Assembly (NCBI RefSeq): GCF_000455265.1
Contig: NZ_HG005141.1
Coordinates: 392,815 to 456,814 of the forward strand
Direction of reading: 5' to 3'
Length of the DNA stretch: 64,000 nucleotides
Source: Paenibacillus antibioticophila
GTDB taxonomy: Bacteria; Bacillota; Bacilli; Paenibacillales; Paenibacillaceae
Shown here: piece by piece, positions 24,760 through 33,609 of the stretch
Layout of the letters: each line of letters begins with the position of its first letter
How positions within the stretch are numbered: position 1 is the first letter of the stretch
Translations under genes and position numbers: made by a program
Notes under the pieces: generated by a model
Database searches by the model: none
What the model saw: only the letters and a program-made list of their open reading frames with translations
Told to the model about the DNA's origin: nothing

Positions 24760-26046
24760 ATGTTAGACATCCGGTGGATCAGACAACACCCGGAGCAAGT
24801 ACAGGAAATTGCTGAAGCGAAAGGAATCGAGGTATCCATTGCCGAGCTGCTGAGCTGGGATGATAAGCGTCTCACATTGCTCCAGGAGACAGAGCTGCTC
24901 CGGCAGGAGCGCAACCAGTTGACCCCGCGCATCCATAAGCTGCTGCAGCAGGGGGAGGCCGCCTCGGCTGAAGCGCTTAGACAGGACGTTAAGGAGCTGA
25001 ATGAGAAGCTGTCCAGAGCGGAAAAATTGCTTCATGAGGCGGAAGAAGAGTATCAGCGGCGGATGGCCTGCGTCCCGAATATCGTCTCGCCAGACACCCC
25101 CAAAGGCCGGTCGGATCGTGACAATCTCGAGCTGAAACGGGTCGGAGATCCGCCTGCATTCGACTTCAAGCCTAAGGATCATGTAGCTCTGGGAGAGCTC
25201 CACCAGTTGATCGACATCCCTCGGGGTGTGAAGACGGCGGGAAGCCGCAATTACTATTTGACCGGGACGGGAGCACTGCTGCATCGTGCCGTTCAACAAT
25301 TGGCGGTTGATGTATTGCTGGAGGATGGCTTTACCCTGATGGATGTTCCTTTAATGGTGCGTACGGAAGCTATGATGAATACCGGCTTTTTCCCGCTTGG
25401 TCAAGATCAGTCCTTCCAAATGACCGAAAGAGACCGCTGGCTCGCAGGAACCTCGGAAGTGCCGCTTGTCTCCTACTATGATCAGGAGATCATTGACGTT
25501 TCTTCCCCGATCAAGCTGGCTGCTGCCTCGCTTTGCTTCCGGAGCGAGGTCGGCTCGGCTGGCCGGGATGTGCACGGCTTGTACCGGGTGCATCAATTCG
25601 CCAAGGTAGAGCAGGTTGTTCTCTGCCGGAATGATCCGGAGGAGTCGGAGCAGCTCTTTCAGAAAATCACCGCAAACGCCGAGCGTATTCTTCAGCTGCT
25701 GGAGCTCCCTTACAGGGTCATGGCGGTCTGTACCGGCGACATGTCGCAGAAGACCTACAAGCAGTATGATATCGAAACCTGGATGCCCGGCAGGCAGGCT
25801 TACGGGGAGACGCATTCGTCATCTCAATTGCTTGATTTTCAGGCCCGCCGGTCCAATATCCGGTTTAGGGATGGAGAGGGCAAGCTGCACTATTGCTACA
25901 CGATGAACAACACTGCTGTCGCCTCGCCGCGGATTCTGATTCCGCTGCTGGAGAATCATCAGGAAGCAGACGGCAGCATCCGCATCCCGGCTGCACTGCG
26001 CAAATATATGAACGGCATGGAGCGGTTGGCCGCGGCAACAGAATAA
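24760..26046 (+). CDS. serS: Seryl-tRNA synthetase
   Basis: A class II synthetase of 428 residues, a normal length for SerRS. An N-terminal coiled-coil arm (about 30-105) binds the tRNA-Ser long variable arm. Catalytic motif 2 is ASLCFRSEVGSAGRDVHGLYRVHQF and motif 3 NNTAVASPRILIPLLENHQ. The TSE-type serine-binding loop is AGTSEVPLVSYY. The ATG at 24760 is chosen for AAAAGGAGCGGATTGCC; an upstream in-frame start falls in the terminator. It is controlled by the T-box upstream and ends at a shared terminator. Confidence 0.95.
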   Translation: MLDIRWIRQHPEQVQEIAEAKGIEVSIAELLSWDDKRLTLLQETELLRQERNQLTPRIHKLLQQGEAASAEALRQDVKELNEKLSRAEKLLHEAEEEYQRRMACVPNIVSPDTPKGRSDRDNLELKRVGDPPAFDFKPKDHVALGELHQLIDIPRGVKTAGSRNYYLTGTGALLHRAVQQLAVDVLLEDGFTLMDVPLMVRTEAMMNTGFFPLGQDQSFQMTERDRWLAGTSEVPLVSYYDQEIIDVSSPIKLAAASLCFRSEVGSAGRDVHGLYRVHQFAKVEQVVLCRNDPEESEQLFQKITANAERILQLLELPYRVMAVCTGDMSQKTYKQYDIETWMPGRQAYGETHSSSQLLDFQARRSNIRFRDGEGKLHYCYTMNNTAVASPRILIPLLENHQEADGSIRIPAALRKYMNGMERLAAATE

Positions 26047-26058
26047 ATCGTCAGATAT

Positions 26059-26105
26059 CAAAACGCCGGAGCAGACCTGACCCAGGTCCCTCCGGCGTTT
26101 CTTTT
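26059..26105. terminator. Bidirectional terminator between serS and the LLM oxidoreductase
   Basis: AAACGCCGGAG...CTCCGGCGTTT with an inner GACCTG/CAGGTC stem. It is flanked by A/T runs on both sides and serves the two convergent genes. Confidence 0.8.
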
Positions 26106-27165
26106 ATTCTTCGGGTTCCCCCGCTGCTTCCCAACGGGCAATCTCCTCACGCACCCGCGGCGCTACCTCTGCACCCAGCAGCTCGATGGAACGCATAACG
26201 TCAGCATGCGGCATCGTGCCCAGCGGACAGTGCAGCATAAAGCGCGTTATGCCAACCTTTTTCCGCAGATAAATAATTTTATTCGCAACGGTCTCTACAT
26301 CGCCCACATAAAGCGCACCTTCCAGACTGCGCGCGGCATCATAAGAAGCCCGGCCGTAATGGCCCCATCCCCGCTCCCGCCCGATGATGTTCATGCTCGC
26401 CTGGGTGGATGGGAAGAAGCGCTCGACGGCATCCTCCTGCTGCTCCCCAACGAAGCCATGCGAGTGAGAAGCCACAGTCAGCTTGGACACATCATGACCG
26501 GCCTGCTTGGCTGCCTTCTTGTAGAGTTGAACCAATGGAGCAAACTGGACAGGTCTTCCTCCGATGATAGCCAGCACAAGCGGCAAGCCGAGCAAGCCCG
26601 CACGAATGACCGATTCGGTGTTGCCGCCACTGCCGATCCACACAGGAAGCGGATTTTGCACAGGCCGCGGGTACACGCCCAAATTGTTGATTGAAGCACG
26701 GTGCTTGCCGCTCCAGGTGACTTTCTCCGATTCACGAAGCTTCAGCAGCAGGTCCAGCTTCTCTTCGAACAGCTCATCATAGTCATCCAGCGCATATCCG
26801 AACAAGGGGAAGGACTCAATGAACGAGCCGCGTCCAGCCATAATTTCCGCCCGTCCGTTCGAGAGCCCGTCCAAGGTTGCAAAATCCTGAAATACCCGAA
26901 CCGGATCGGCCGAGGATAGCACCGTTACTGCACTCGTTAAGCGAATCCAGCGGGTCTGTGTAGCTGCTGCAGCCAATACTACAGCCGGATTGGAGGCCGC
27001 ATAGTCCTTGCGGTGATGCTCCCCTACGCCGAAGACATCCAGCCCCACCTTATCAGCGAGAACAATCTCCTCCACGATCTCACGCAGACGCTCTGCATGA
27101 CTGATGGTCTCACCAGTGGTGACGTCCGGCGTAGTTTCAACAAAGGTACTAAGTCCGATTTCCAT
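26104..27165 (-). CDS. LLM class flavin-dependent oxidoreductase (luciferase-like monooxygenase)
   Basis: A 353-residue TIM-barrel protein of the bacterial-luciferase family: ERLREIVEEIVLADKVGLDVFGVGEHHRKDYAASNPAVVLAAAA, SAVTVLSSADPVRVFQDFATLDGLSNGRAEIMAGRGS, and NPLPVWIGSGGNTESVIRAG (FMN-phosphate loop). It uses reduced FMN and O2 on an unknown substrate. It starts with MEIGLSTFVETTPD, the common opening of the Atu2307/SP_0267-like group. Single gene, convergent with serS. Confidence 0.87.
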   Translation of the reverse strand: MEIGLSTFVETTPDVTTGETISHAERLREIVEEIVLADKVGLDVFGVGEHHRKDYAASNPAVVLAAAATQTRWIRLTSAVTVLSSADPVRVFQDFATLDGLSNGRAEIMAGRGSFIESFPLFGYALDDYDELFEEKLDLLLKLRESEKVTWSGKHRASINNLGVYPRPVQNPLPVWIGSGGNTESVIRAGLLGLPLVLAIIGGRPVQFAPLVQLYKKAAKQAGHDVSKLTVASHSHGFVGEQQEDAVERFFPSTQASMNIIGRERGWGHYGRASYDAARSLEGALYVGDVETVANKIIYLRKKVGITRFMLHCPLGTMPHADVMRSIELLGAEVAPRVREEIARWEAAGEPEE

Positions 27166-27264
27166 AACGTATTCCTCCCGGGATCTATGCTCAATTCATA
27201 TCATGCGAAAATATATCTTTATTTTGAAGTTTTTCTTCGAGATTTACAAGCTCTCGTCAGGGAA

Positions 27265-27304
27265 TTAAAAAAAGCCTGTCCGAATGGCTCGGAACCAGGC
27301 TCTG
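27265..27304 (-). terminator. Terminator of the AHSA1-family gene
   Basis: On the minus strand AGCCTG-GTT-CCGA-GCCAT-TCGG-ACAGGCT is followed by TTTTTTTAA, 12 bp after the stop codon. Confidence 0.8.
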
Positions 27305-27315
27305 ATGCGATCCTA

Positions 27316-27822
27316 TTATTGCTGCTCCACATATTCCCCGAGACGCTCCCAGGTTTCGACGATGCCCTGCTCCATACCCATCTGCAGCGAAGAATTCAGA
27401 CCCTCCTCGGATTCAAATACGGAGCGGCTGGTCACTTTGGTCTTTACATCCTGCTCTGCAAACTCCAGAATAACCTCTGTAGCCGGCATCTCTTCCGCCT
27501 CATTCCCTTCAGCATCGGAGAAATAATCGGTGTATACCAGACGCTCACCCGGAATGATTTCCCGGTAAACTCCCTTTCCCCACGATTCCATGCCATAAAA
27601 TTCACCCTGCGCCTGATCCTCGCACTTCATACAGTAATGCCAAATGCCGCCTTCACGCAGATCGACTTTACATGTGCTGAGGTTCCACCCTCGCGGGCCC
27701 CACCAGTGCTTCAGCCGCTCCGCCTCCGTAAATGCCTGAAATACCAATTCCTTCGGTGCATTAAAGATCTGTTCCATCACAAATTCCCGGCCCTCTACAT
27801 GGACAATTGGCTTGCTGCTCAT
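27316..27822 (-). CDS. AHSA1/SRPBCC family protein
   Basis: A 168-residue START-like (Bet v1 fold) protein: FVMEQIFNAPKELVFQAFTEAERLKHWWGPRGWNLSTCKVDLREGGIWHYCM is the diagnostic opening (FxAP...VFxAxTxPExLxxWWGP). TEVILEFAEQDVKTKVTSRSVF and QGIVETWERLGEYVEQQ close the hydrophobic cavity. Ligand unknown; cytosolic. It stands alone with its own terminator. Confidence 0.88.
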   Translation of the reverse strand: MSSKPIVHVEGREFVMEQIFNAPKELVFQAFTEAERLKHWWGPRGWNLSTCKVDLREGGIWHYCMKCEDQAQGEFYGMESWGKGVYREIIPGERLVYTDYFSDAEGNEAEEMPATEVILEFAEQDVKTKVTSRSVFESEEGLNSSLQMGMEQGIVETWERLGEYVEQQ

Positions 27823-27982
27823 TGAAATTCCTCCTGGTCATTGGTCTGGTAAGGATGACTTCCCCCCGCTGAGTAGCAGCGTGATAATACATTGCACAAG
27901 ACGGGAGAAACTTACTCTTTCTAGAATGACCGATAATTTTCCTGCTATTATAAAATTTTAATATCTTAACGCTGTTGATTTT

Positions 27983-29281
27983 TTATATAAACTTCGGAAG
28001 CCAGTTGCCGTGCGCTTCGATCAAATCGTCGCAGAGCGCAGTGATATCGTCCAGCGACAGCTCTGCCGAGGTATGCGGATCGAGCATGGCCGCATGATAA
28101 ATATGCTCCTTTTTGCCCGTCACGGCCGCTTCGATCGTAAGCAGCTGGGTGTTGATATTGGTCCGGTTCAGCGCAGCCAGCTGCGGAGGCAGATCCCCGA
28201 CATAGGTCGGCGTAATCCCGGAACGATCGACGAGGCAAGGAACCTCGACGCAGGCTTCCTTCGGCAGGTTGGTGATCAGGCCGGTATTCATGACATTGCC
28301 GCCGATTTTGTAAGGAATGTTCGTCTCGATCGCTTCCATAATATATGAGGCATACTCCTTCGAACGTTGATGCTCGATGCTCTCGCTTGCAAAGATCTTC
28401 TCACGCATTTCCTTCCATCCGTTAATCTGGTTAATGCAGCGGCGCGGATATTCATCCAGCGGGATGTTATATTTCTCGATCAGTTCCGGATAGTTCTTCT
28501 TGATGAAATAAGGGTGGTATTCCGCGTTATGCTCGGACGACTCCGTTACGTAATAACCAAACCTCAGCATCAGTTCGAAACGTACCATGTCATGGTGCTT
28601 CTCCTTCTGCTTCTCGGCGGCGCGGCGCTTAATCTCCGGATACAGATCAACCCCGTCCTTTTTCACCTCAAGCAGCCAGGCCATATGGTTTATGCCCGCA
28701 ATTTTCGATTCGACGCCGGCAGCATCCATATCCAATGACTTGAACAGGTCGGCCACGCAGACCTGCACGCTATGGCACAGCCCGACCGTCTTAATGCCTC
28801 CCACCGTATTCATGACGTTCGTCAGGACGGCCATCGGGTTCGTATAGTTAAGGAACAGGGCATCCGGGCACACCTCCTGCATATCCTTGGCGAAATCCAG
28901 CATGACAGGAATCGTGCGCAGGTTGCGGAAAATGCCGCCGATTCCCAGCGTATCGGCAATGGTCTGCCGCAGTCCGTACTTTTTCGGAACCTCGAAGTCC
29001 GTAATCGTACAAGGATCATAGCCTCCTACTTGGATGGCGTTGATGACGTACTTGGCCCCTCTCAGCGCTTCCTTGCGATCGGTATAGGCTTTCACAACGC
29101 AAGTGCTGCCCAGCGTGGCTTTTATACTGTTCAGAAGGCGTTCAGAATCGCGGAGCCGCTCCTGATCAATGTCGAACAAAGCCAGCTCGAATCCCTGCAA
29201 GGCCGGTGTCGTCATCACATCGCCGAGCACATTTTTTACAAAGACCGTACTTCCCGCACCAATAAACGTCACTTTTGGCAT
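27983..29281 (-). CDS. melA: Glycoside hydrolase family 4, probable alpha-galactosidase
   Basis: A 432-residue NAD- and Mn-dependent GH4 enzyme. Rossmann motif VTFIGAGSTVFVKNVLGD at the N-terminus; LFDIDQERLRDSERLL; NYTNPMAVLTNV; metal-binding Cys and His in GLCHSVQV and INHMAW; C-terminal VEVPCLVDRSGITP. The CHSVQ form is the alpha-galactosidase/alpha-glucosidase branch of GH4; MelA is the best fit. It acts in the cytosol on alpha-galactosides such as melibiose by NAD-mediated oxidation-elimination. It is divergent from an AraC regulator across 425 bp, as melA is from melR in enterobacteria. Confidence 0.85.
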   Translation of the reverse strand: MPKVTFIGAGSTVFVKNVLGDVMTTPALQGFELALFDIDQERLRDSERLLNSIKATLGSTCVVKAYTDRKEALRGAKYVINAIQVGGYDPCTITDFEVPKKYGLRQTIADTLGIGGIFRNLRTIPVMLDFAKDMQEVCPDALFLNYTNPMAVLTNVMNTVGGIKTVGLCHSVQVCVADLFKSLDMDAAGVESKIAGINHMAWLLEVKKDGVDLYPEIKRRAAEKQKEKHHDMVRFELMLRFGYYVTESSEHNAEYHPYFIKKNYPELIEKYNIPLDEYPRRCINQINGWKEMREKIFASESIEHQRSKEYASYIMEAIETNIPYKIGGNVMNTGLITNLPKEACVEVPCLVDRSGITPTYVGDLPPQLAALNRTNINTQLLTIEAAVTGKKEHIYHAAMLDPHTSAELSLDDITALCDDLIEAHGNWLPKFI

Positions 29282-29481
29282 AATTAATTCCCTCTCTTCT
29301 CCTAGTGATGGAATGGCTTGAGCTTCACCCTAACTATACCTTCCCTTCCCCTGCCCGGACATGGAGAAAAGCATGTTTCGCATGTCATAATCCCATTTTT
29401 TCGATGCCGTTATGATAAGATGGATACTATATAAGTTGATTCGCCTAAGATCTTTCCATGGGTGAGCCAGAGCGAGAACTT

Positions 29482-29655
29482 TATACGGAATTTCGTACAA
29501 GCATCAAACATCCGGCGAAATACTGGGGGCAATTGTATGTTTTTTCGTATAATACTGATGGATATGAGTGATTAGCGGGAGAATTTGTGTGTTTTTCCGT
29601 ACAAACCAGCTGATTCTGCTAGTTTTTGGCGCCGTTTGTACGAAGAATCGTACAT
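29482..29655. repeat. Second array of four TATACG/CGTACAA cores, exact 51-nt pitch
   Basis: Cores start at 29482 (TATACGGAATTTCGTACAA), 29533 (TTGTATGTTTTTTCGTATAA), 29584 (TTTGTGTGTTTTTCCGTACA) and 29635 (TTTGTACGAAGAATCGTACA): three intervals of exactly 51 nt. The cores match those at 1696-1869, and some spacer words are shared too (for example TTAGCGGGAGAAT here and AAGCGGGAATT on the minus strand there). It fills most of the melA-AraC intergenic region. No reading frame. Confidence 0.8.
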
Positions 29656-29706
29656 ATCTCTATCGCAAACTAAAAAGTTAGCTATATAAAGGAGATCATC
29701 CATCTG

Positions 29707-30570
29707 ATGGAGCTTTTTAATTATACTGTCTCTTCGTTGCAGAGAAAGGTCGATCTGAATTTACTCTTCTTCGGCCTGGAAAAATGCGAGCCAAGGCATA
29801 CATGGGGGCCAGGGCTGCGGGATGCGTACATTCTTCACTACATCCATGCCGGACGCGGCATATTCCGGACCAAAGAATCGGCCTTCGAGCTTGAGGCAGG
29901 TCAAGGCTTCGTGATCATGCCGGAGACGCTTGTCCACTACAGCGCCCACGACACCGAGCCATGGCTCTACTCCTGGATCGGCTTCAGCGGGGTAAATGCC
30001 CGTTCGCTGCTGCAGCGCGCCCAAATCGATGCGGAGCGGCCTGTATTCGAAGCGCCCGCGGGAAGTTTTCTGGGAGATTTCTACGAAGAATTGAAAGCAA
30101 CTTACGAGACCCGGGGCAGCGATGTGCATAGCCAAAGCGTCCTCTATCGTGTTCTGGCCGACCTGATCCGCTTCTCGCCTGAGACCCGGGAGGAGCGAAG
30201 ACCTTCTGCGTCCCGCGAGGGGTACATTCGCAAATCCATTGAGTTCATAGAGAGCAGCTATAGCCAAAAAATATCCGTTCTTGAGATCGCCCGCTTCGTC
30301 GGCCTGGACCGTACCTATTTGTCCGGGTTGTTCAAGGAACGTTTCGGTGTGTCTCTGCAAGCCTATCTCCTCGAGTACCGCATGAACCGGGCTGCCGAGC
30401 TGCTCCAGAACCCGGAGCTCTCTGTTAGCGATGTCTCCCGCTCTGTCGGCTACACCGACCCGTTCCTCTTCTCCAAAATGTTCAAAAGGATCATCGGCCA
30501 GGCTCCGACCTTGTTCCGAGAAAAAAGTTCACTCGTTTCCGAAAGGAGAGACCCCGATTGTTCCGATTAA
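29707..30570 (+). CDS. AraC family transcriptional regulator (MelR-like context)
   Basis: 287 residues: an N-terminal cupin-type sensing domain (LRDAYILHYIHAGRGIFRTKESAFELEAGQGFVIMPETLVHYSA) and a C-terminal double HTH (KISVLEIARFVGLDRTYLSGLFKERFGVSLQAYLLEYRMNRAAELLQ and LSVSDVSRSVGYTDPFLFSKMFKRIIGQAPTLFRE). RBS AAAGGAGATCATCC. It is divergent from the GH4 alpha-galactosidase and probably activates it in response to the sugar. Its 3' end overlaps the start of the CdaR-like gene by 13 bp. Confidence 0.88.
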   Translation: MELFNYTVSSLQRKVDLNLLFFGLEKCEPRHTWGPGLRDAYILHYIHAGRGIFRTKESAFELEAGQGFVIMPETLVHYSAHDTEPWLYSWIGFSGVNARSLLQRAQIDAERPVFEAPAGSFLGDFYEELKATYETRGSDVHSQSVLYRVLADLIRFSPETREERRPSASREGYIRKSIEFIESSYSQKISVLEIARFVGLDRTYLSGLFKERFGVSLQAYLLEYRMNRAAELLQNPELSVSDVSRSVGYTDPFLFSKMFKRIIGQAPTLFREKSSLVSERRDPDCSD

Positions 30571-31589
30571 CCAACCAGCAAGCCCAGGAGATCGTAGATA
30601 AAATGATGGAAGACATTCCTTACAACATCAATATCATGAATGATGAGGGGATCATCGTCGGCAGCGGAAAAAAAGAACGGATCGGAACGGTCCATCCCGG
30701 CGCTGTAAAGGCTCTGGCTACCGGAAAGATGGTAGAGGCATGGGAGGATGGCCGCTACGAAAAAAAGGGCACTAATGAGCCGATCGTCATCAACAATGAA
30801 CTTGTAGGCGTGATTGGAATCACCGGTTATCCGGATGAGGTACGCCCCTTCTGCAATATTGTGAGAACCACCGTGGCCCTGCTGATCGAGCAAAAAACAG
30901 CCTTGGAAAGCCTGGCAAATGCGGCCAATCGCAAGATGGCATTCCTTGAACTCCTCCTTGGCTATCAAGGGGCTTATACTCAAAAATTCAAAAAGGAAGC
31001 TTCCGCCTACAGTATCGACCTGAATCTGAAAACTGTCGTGCTCTACCTCAAGCATCTGACATGGGATGAGAGCCTGTCGAAGCTGCTGCTGCCCTACTCC
31101 AGCTTCCCGATGAAGGAGGAGTATCTCCTGCTGCTGATTCAAAAGCCGGAGGACCTCGATAACCTGGTTCATCAAATCATCAAGCAGCAACCGGGCGTGC
31201 TGATCGGGATCGGCAAGCTGGAGAGCAATGTTGCCGACAGCTACCTCCAAGCCAGACGGGCCCTCGGTATCTTAATGGCTTTGAAGCCACCGGTGCGAAT
31301 GATCAGATACGTGGATGTGACCTTTCTGATCCGGTTAAGTCACATGAATCCCGCTGGCGAGGCCAATGTCGTTGCCAAGCTCGAGGACACGCACGATCTG
31401 CTGGAGACGCTCCGAAGCTTCATTCATAACAATTGCAGCATTTCCCTGACGGCTGCAGAGCTCAATATCCATCGGAACACGCTTCAGTACAGACTCAAGC
31501 GAATCCAAACCCTGACCGGCAAAGATCCGAGGGACCTGCTTCAGCTGTTCGAGCTGACCCACGCTTTGCTGTCTCTGTACAAAGGATAA
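30558..31589 (+). CDS. CdaR family sugar-diacid-type regulator
   Basis: The N-terminal Diacid_rec domain (about 1-130) includes NINIMNDEGIIVGSGKKERIGTVHPGAVKAL, TGKMVEAWEDGRYEKKGTNEPIVINNELVGVIGITG. The C-terminal PucR/CdaR-type HTH is ISLTAAELNIHRNTLQYRLKRIQTLTGKDPRDLLQLFELTHALL. The TTG start is supported by GAAAGGAGAGACCCCGA. In E. coli CdaR activates glucarate/galactarate and glycerate-kinase genes. Here a glycerate kinase gene lies convergently just downstream, which suggests the same regulatory link. Confidence 0.85.
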   Translation: MFRLTNQQAQEIVDKMMEDIPYNINIMNDEGIIVGSGKKERIGTVHPGAVKALATGKMVEAWEDGRYEKKGTNEPIVINNELVGVIGITGYPDEVRPFCNIVRTTVALLIEQKTALESLANAANRKMAFLELLLGYQGAYTQKFKKEASAYSIDLNLKTVVLYLKHLTWDESLSKLLLPYSSFPMKEEYLLLLIQKPEDLDNLVHQIIKQQPGVLIGIGKLESNVADSYLQARRALGILMALKPPVRMIRYVDVTFLIRLSHMNPAGEANVVAKLEDTHDLLETLRSFIHNNCSISLTAAELNIHRNTLQYRLKRIQTLTGKDPRDLLQLFELTHALLSLYKG

Positions 31590-31599
31590 TAGGACCAGC

Positions 31600-31635
31600 A
31601 AAAGGCCCCGAAGAATAGCGTCTTCAGGGCCTTTC
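31600..31635. terminator. Bidirectional terminator between CdaR and glycerate kinase genes
   Basis: AAAGGCCCCGAAGA-ATAGCG-TCTTCAGGGCCTTT, nearly perfect, with flanking A and T runs for both strands. Confidence 0.85.
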
Positions 31636-31645
31636 TCATATTCAC

Positions 31646-32788
31646 CTATCGGTTGAACTTCAGCACTCTTGCAATATTCTCGCAGGTCCGCTCTACGTTC
31701 TGAGGTCCTTCCTCCAGCACTTTCTTTAGTTCCTGCGCGCCGGGCACGATACCGAATACGGCGTCGATCCCGATGTCATAGAGCGTGTCGATGCCTTCCC
31801 CGATATATCCGGCTACCGCAATGACCTTCTTCCCGGCCTCCTTCGCCATACGTGCCACACCATAAGGCGTCTTGCCGAATTTGGTCTGAAAATCAATCCC
31901 TCCTTCGCCGGTGAACACATAATCGGCACGGGCGATATGCCGCTTCAATTCCGTGTATTCGATGACGATCTCGATTCCTTTCTGCAGCTTCGCTTGGGTG
32001 AAGATCAGAAGCCCTGCTCCCAAGCCGCCGGCGGCGCCTGCTCCGGGTACATCCCGCACTTCCTTGCCAAGCTGCTGCTTCACGACTTTCGCATAATGGG
32101 CCAGATTGCTATCAAGCTGCTCTACCATTTGCGGGGTGGCCCCCTTTTGCGGCCCGAATACGCGGGAGGCTCCATGCACACCGCACAGCGGATTGGTGAC
32201 GTCGCAGGCGACGATCATTTCCAATTCTCCAAGGCGCGGGTCCAATGCAGATACGTCGATCCGGGTCAGCTTGTCCAGACTGCCGCCTCCGTGCGGGAGC
32301 TCTTGCCCCGCTTCATCCAGAAATTTAGCGCCCAAGGCAGAGGCCATTCCTGTCCCGCCATCATTGGTTGCACTGCCGCCGGTGCCGATAATGATTCTCT
32401 TGATACCGCGATCTAGGCATTCCTGAATCAATTCTCCCGTCCCGTAGGTAGACGTAATCAACGGGTTCTTCGTCTCCGGCGTCACATGATGAATGCCGCT
32501 GGCCGCGGCCATCTCGATCGCTCCGGTTACGCCATCGCCCAAGATGCCGAATTTCGCAGTAACAGGCTGGCCAAGCGGGCCCTTAACTACCTTTTCAAAC
32601 ATTTGCCCGCCTGAAGCATCCACCAGGGATTGAACGGTGCCTTCCCCTCCGTCCGCCATCGGAACATGAACATATTCTGCTTCCGGGAACACCTTGCGAA
32701 GCCCCTTTTCCATGGCATTGCATACTTCTTTCGCTGTCATGCTCTCTTTAAAGGAATCTGGCGCCAGTACAAAAACCTGTTTGCTCAT
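31646..32788 (-). CDS. glxK: Glycerate kinase
   Basis: A 380-residue member of the GlxK/GarK family: FVLAPDSFKESMTAKEVCNAMEKGL, VPMADGGEGTVQSLVDA, IIIGTGGSATNDGGTGMASALGAKF (phosphate/glycerate loop), CDVTNPLCGVHGASRVFGPQKGA, and FTGEGGIDFQTKFGKTPYGVA. It phosphorylates D-glycerate with ATP, feeding glycolysis. The family is intact from end to end. The RBS is GGGGTGAGAAG. Convergent with the CdaR-like regulator. Confidence 0.93.
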   Translation of the reverse strand: MSKQVFVLAPDSFKESMTAKEVCNAMEKGLRKVFPEAEYVHVPMADGGEGTVQSLVDASGGQMFEKVVKGPLGQPVTAKFGILGDGVTGAIEMAAASGIHHVTPETKNPLITSTYGTGELIQECLDRGIKRIIIGTGGSATNDGGTGMASALGAKFLDEAGQELPHGGGSLDKLTRIDVSALDPRLGELEMIVACDVTNPLCGVHGASRVFGPQKGATPQMVEQLDSNLAHYAKVVKQQLGKEVRDVPGAGAAGGLGAGLLIFTQAKLQKGIEIVIEYTELKRHIARADYVFTGEGGIDFQTKFGKTPYGVARMAKEAGKKVIAVAGYIGEGIDTLYDIGIDAVFGIVPGAQELKKVLEEGPQNVERTCENIARVLKFNR

Positions 32789-32984
32789 CTTCTCACCCCA
32801 TGTCTTGATGAACGCGCTCTCATTATATAAGCTTCAGGCAAAAATTTATATTGATATCGGGACGAAATGTATTGTGCAAATGCACGAGGAATTTCTCATA
32901 AGAAGTGAGCTTGTTAATCTTTAGAATAGCCTGATCCTGGATTTAGCATCCTATCTGGTAACGAAGTTGATGGGAGGAATATTT

Positions 32985-33560
32985 ATGGACCTGCAATGGA
33001 TATGGAAGTCGGCACTGCTGGTGGTCATTGGAATGATTCTGCTTCGGGCGGCCGGCCGGAAATCAATCTCGCAAATGAGCGTCGTCACCACCGTCATTAT
33101 GATCTCTATCGGAACTACGATCGTACAACCGATTGCGAATCATCATCTGACCATCGCCGTCGGTTCTGCTTCGGTATTTATCGTGACGCTCCTCGTCATT
33201 GAATATTTGGAGATGAAGTTTGACTGGCTCGAGCGCCTGTTGAACGGCAGAGCTCAGGTGGTCATCGAGAATGGACAATTTCTGCCGGAAAGTCTGCGAA
33301 AGATGCGGGTTACAGCCGATAAGCTGGAGATGCAGCTCCGGCAGCAAGGGATCCGCAGCCTCAGCGACGTGCAGCTCGGCACGCTGGAACCCAATGGCCA
33401 GCTTGCTTGCGAGCTGGTGCCTCACGCGCGGCCGGCTACGCTCGGGGACCTGGAACTGCTGCTGGCGAAGCATCTGCCTCTGCAAGCCGATCAGGACCCG
33501 CTGTTCCAGGAAGTGCGGCTTGGCAGGCATGCCAAGCCGGATTCCCCGGACCTGCAGTAA
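32985..33560 (+). CDS. DUF421/YetF family membrane protein
   Basis: About 191 residues: three N-terminal membrane helices (IWKSALLVVIGMILLRAAGRKSISQMS..., TIVQPIANHHLTIAV) and a cytosolic YetF domain (WLERLLNGRAQVVIENGQFLPESLRKMRVTADKLEMQLRQQGI, then DVQLGTLEPNGQL). The RKSISQMS motif is diagnostic. Members affect spore or membrane properties but have no defined biochemical role. The ATG at 32985 has GGGAGGAATATTT; an ATG-like start at 32967 lies upstream of the ribosome site. Confidence 0.87.
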   Translation: MDLQWIWKSALLVVIGMILLRAAGRKSISQMSVVTTVIMISIGTTIVQPIANHHLTIAVGSASVFIVTLLVIEYLEMKFDWLERLLNGRAQVVIENGQFLPESLRKMRVTADKLEMQLRQQGIRSLSDVQLGTLEPNGQLACELVPHARPATLGDLELLLAKHLPLQADQDPLFQEVRLGRHAKPDSPDLQ

Positions 33561-33564
33561 TATA

Positions 33565-33596
33565 AAGAAGCGCCGGACCCGTGTCCGACGCTTCGC
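33565..33596. terminator. Hairpin between DUF421 gene and ABC operon
   Basis: GAAGCG-CC-GGAC-CCGT-GTCC-GA-CGCTTC; on the minus strand it runs into TTCTTTATAT. It probably ends both convergent units. Confidence 0.6.
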
Positions 33597-33609
33597 AGGG
33601 TTTATTTTC

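Noticed and set aside
29482-29655. CRISPR-like array (regular 51-nt period)
   Set aside because: The repeated part is a degenerate 19-mer, spacers are partly related to each other and between loci, there are only four units and no cas genes. It does not fit a CRISPR array.
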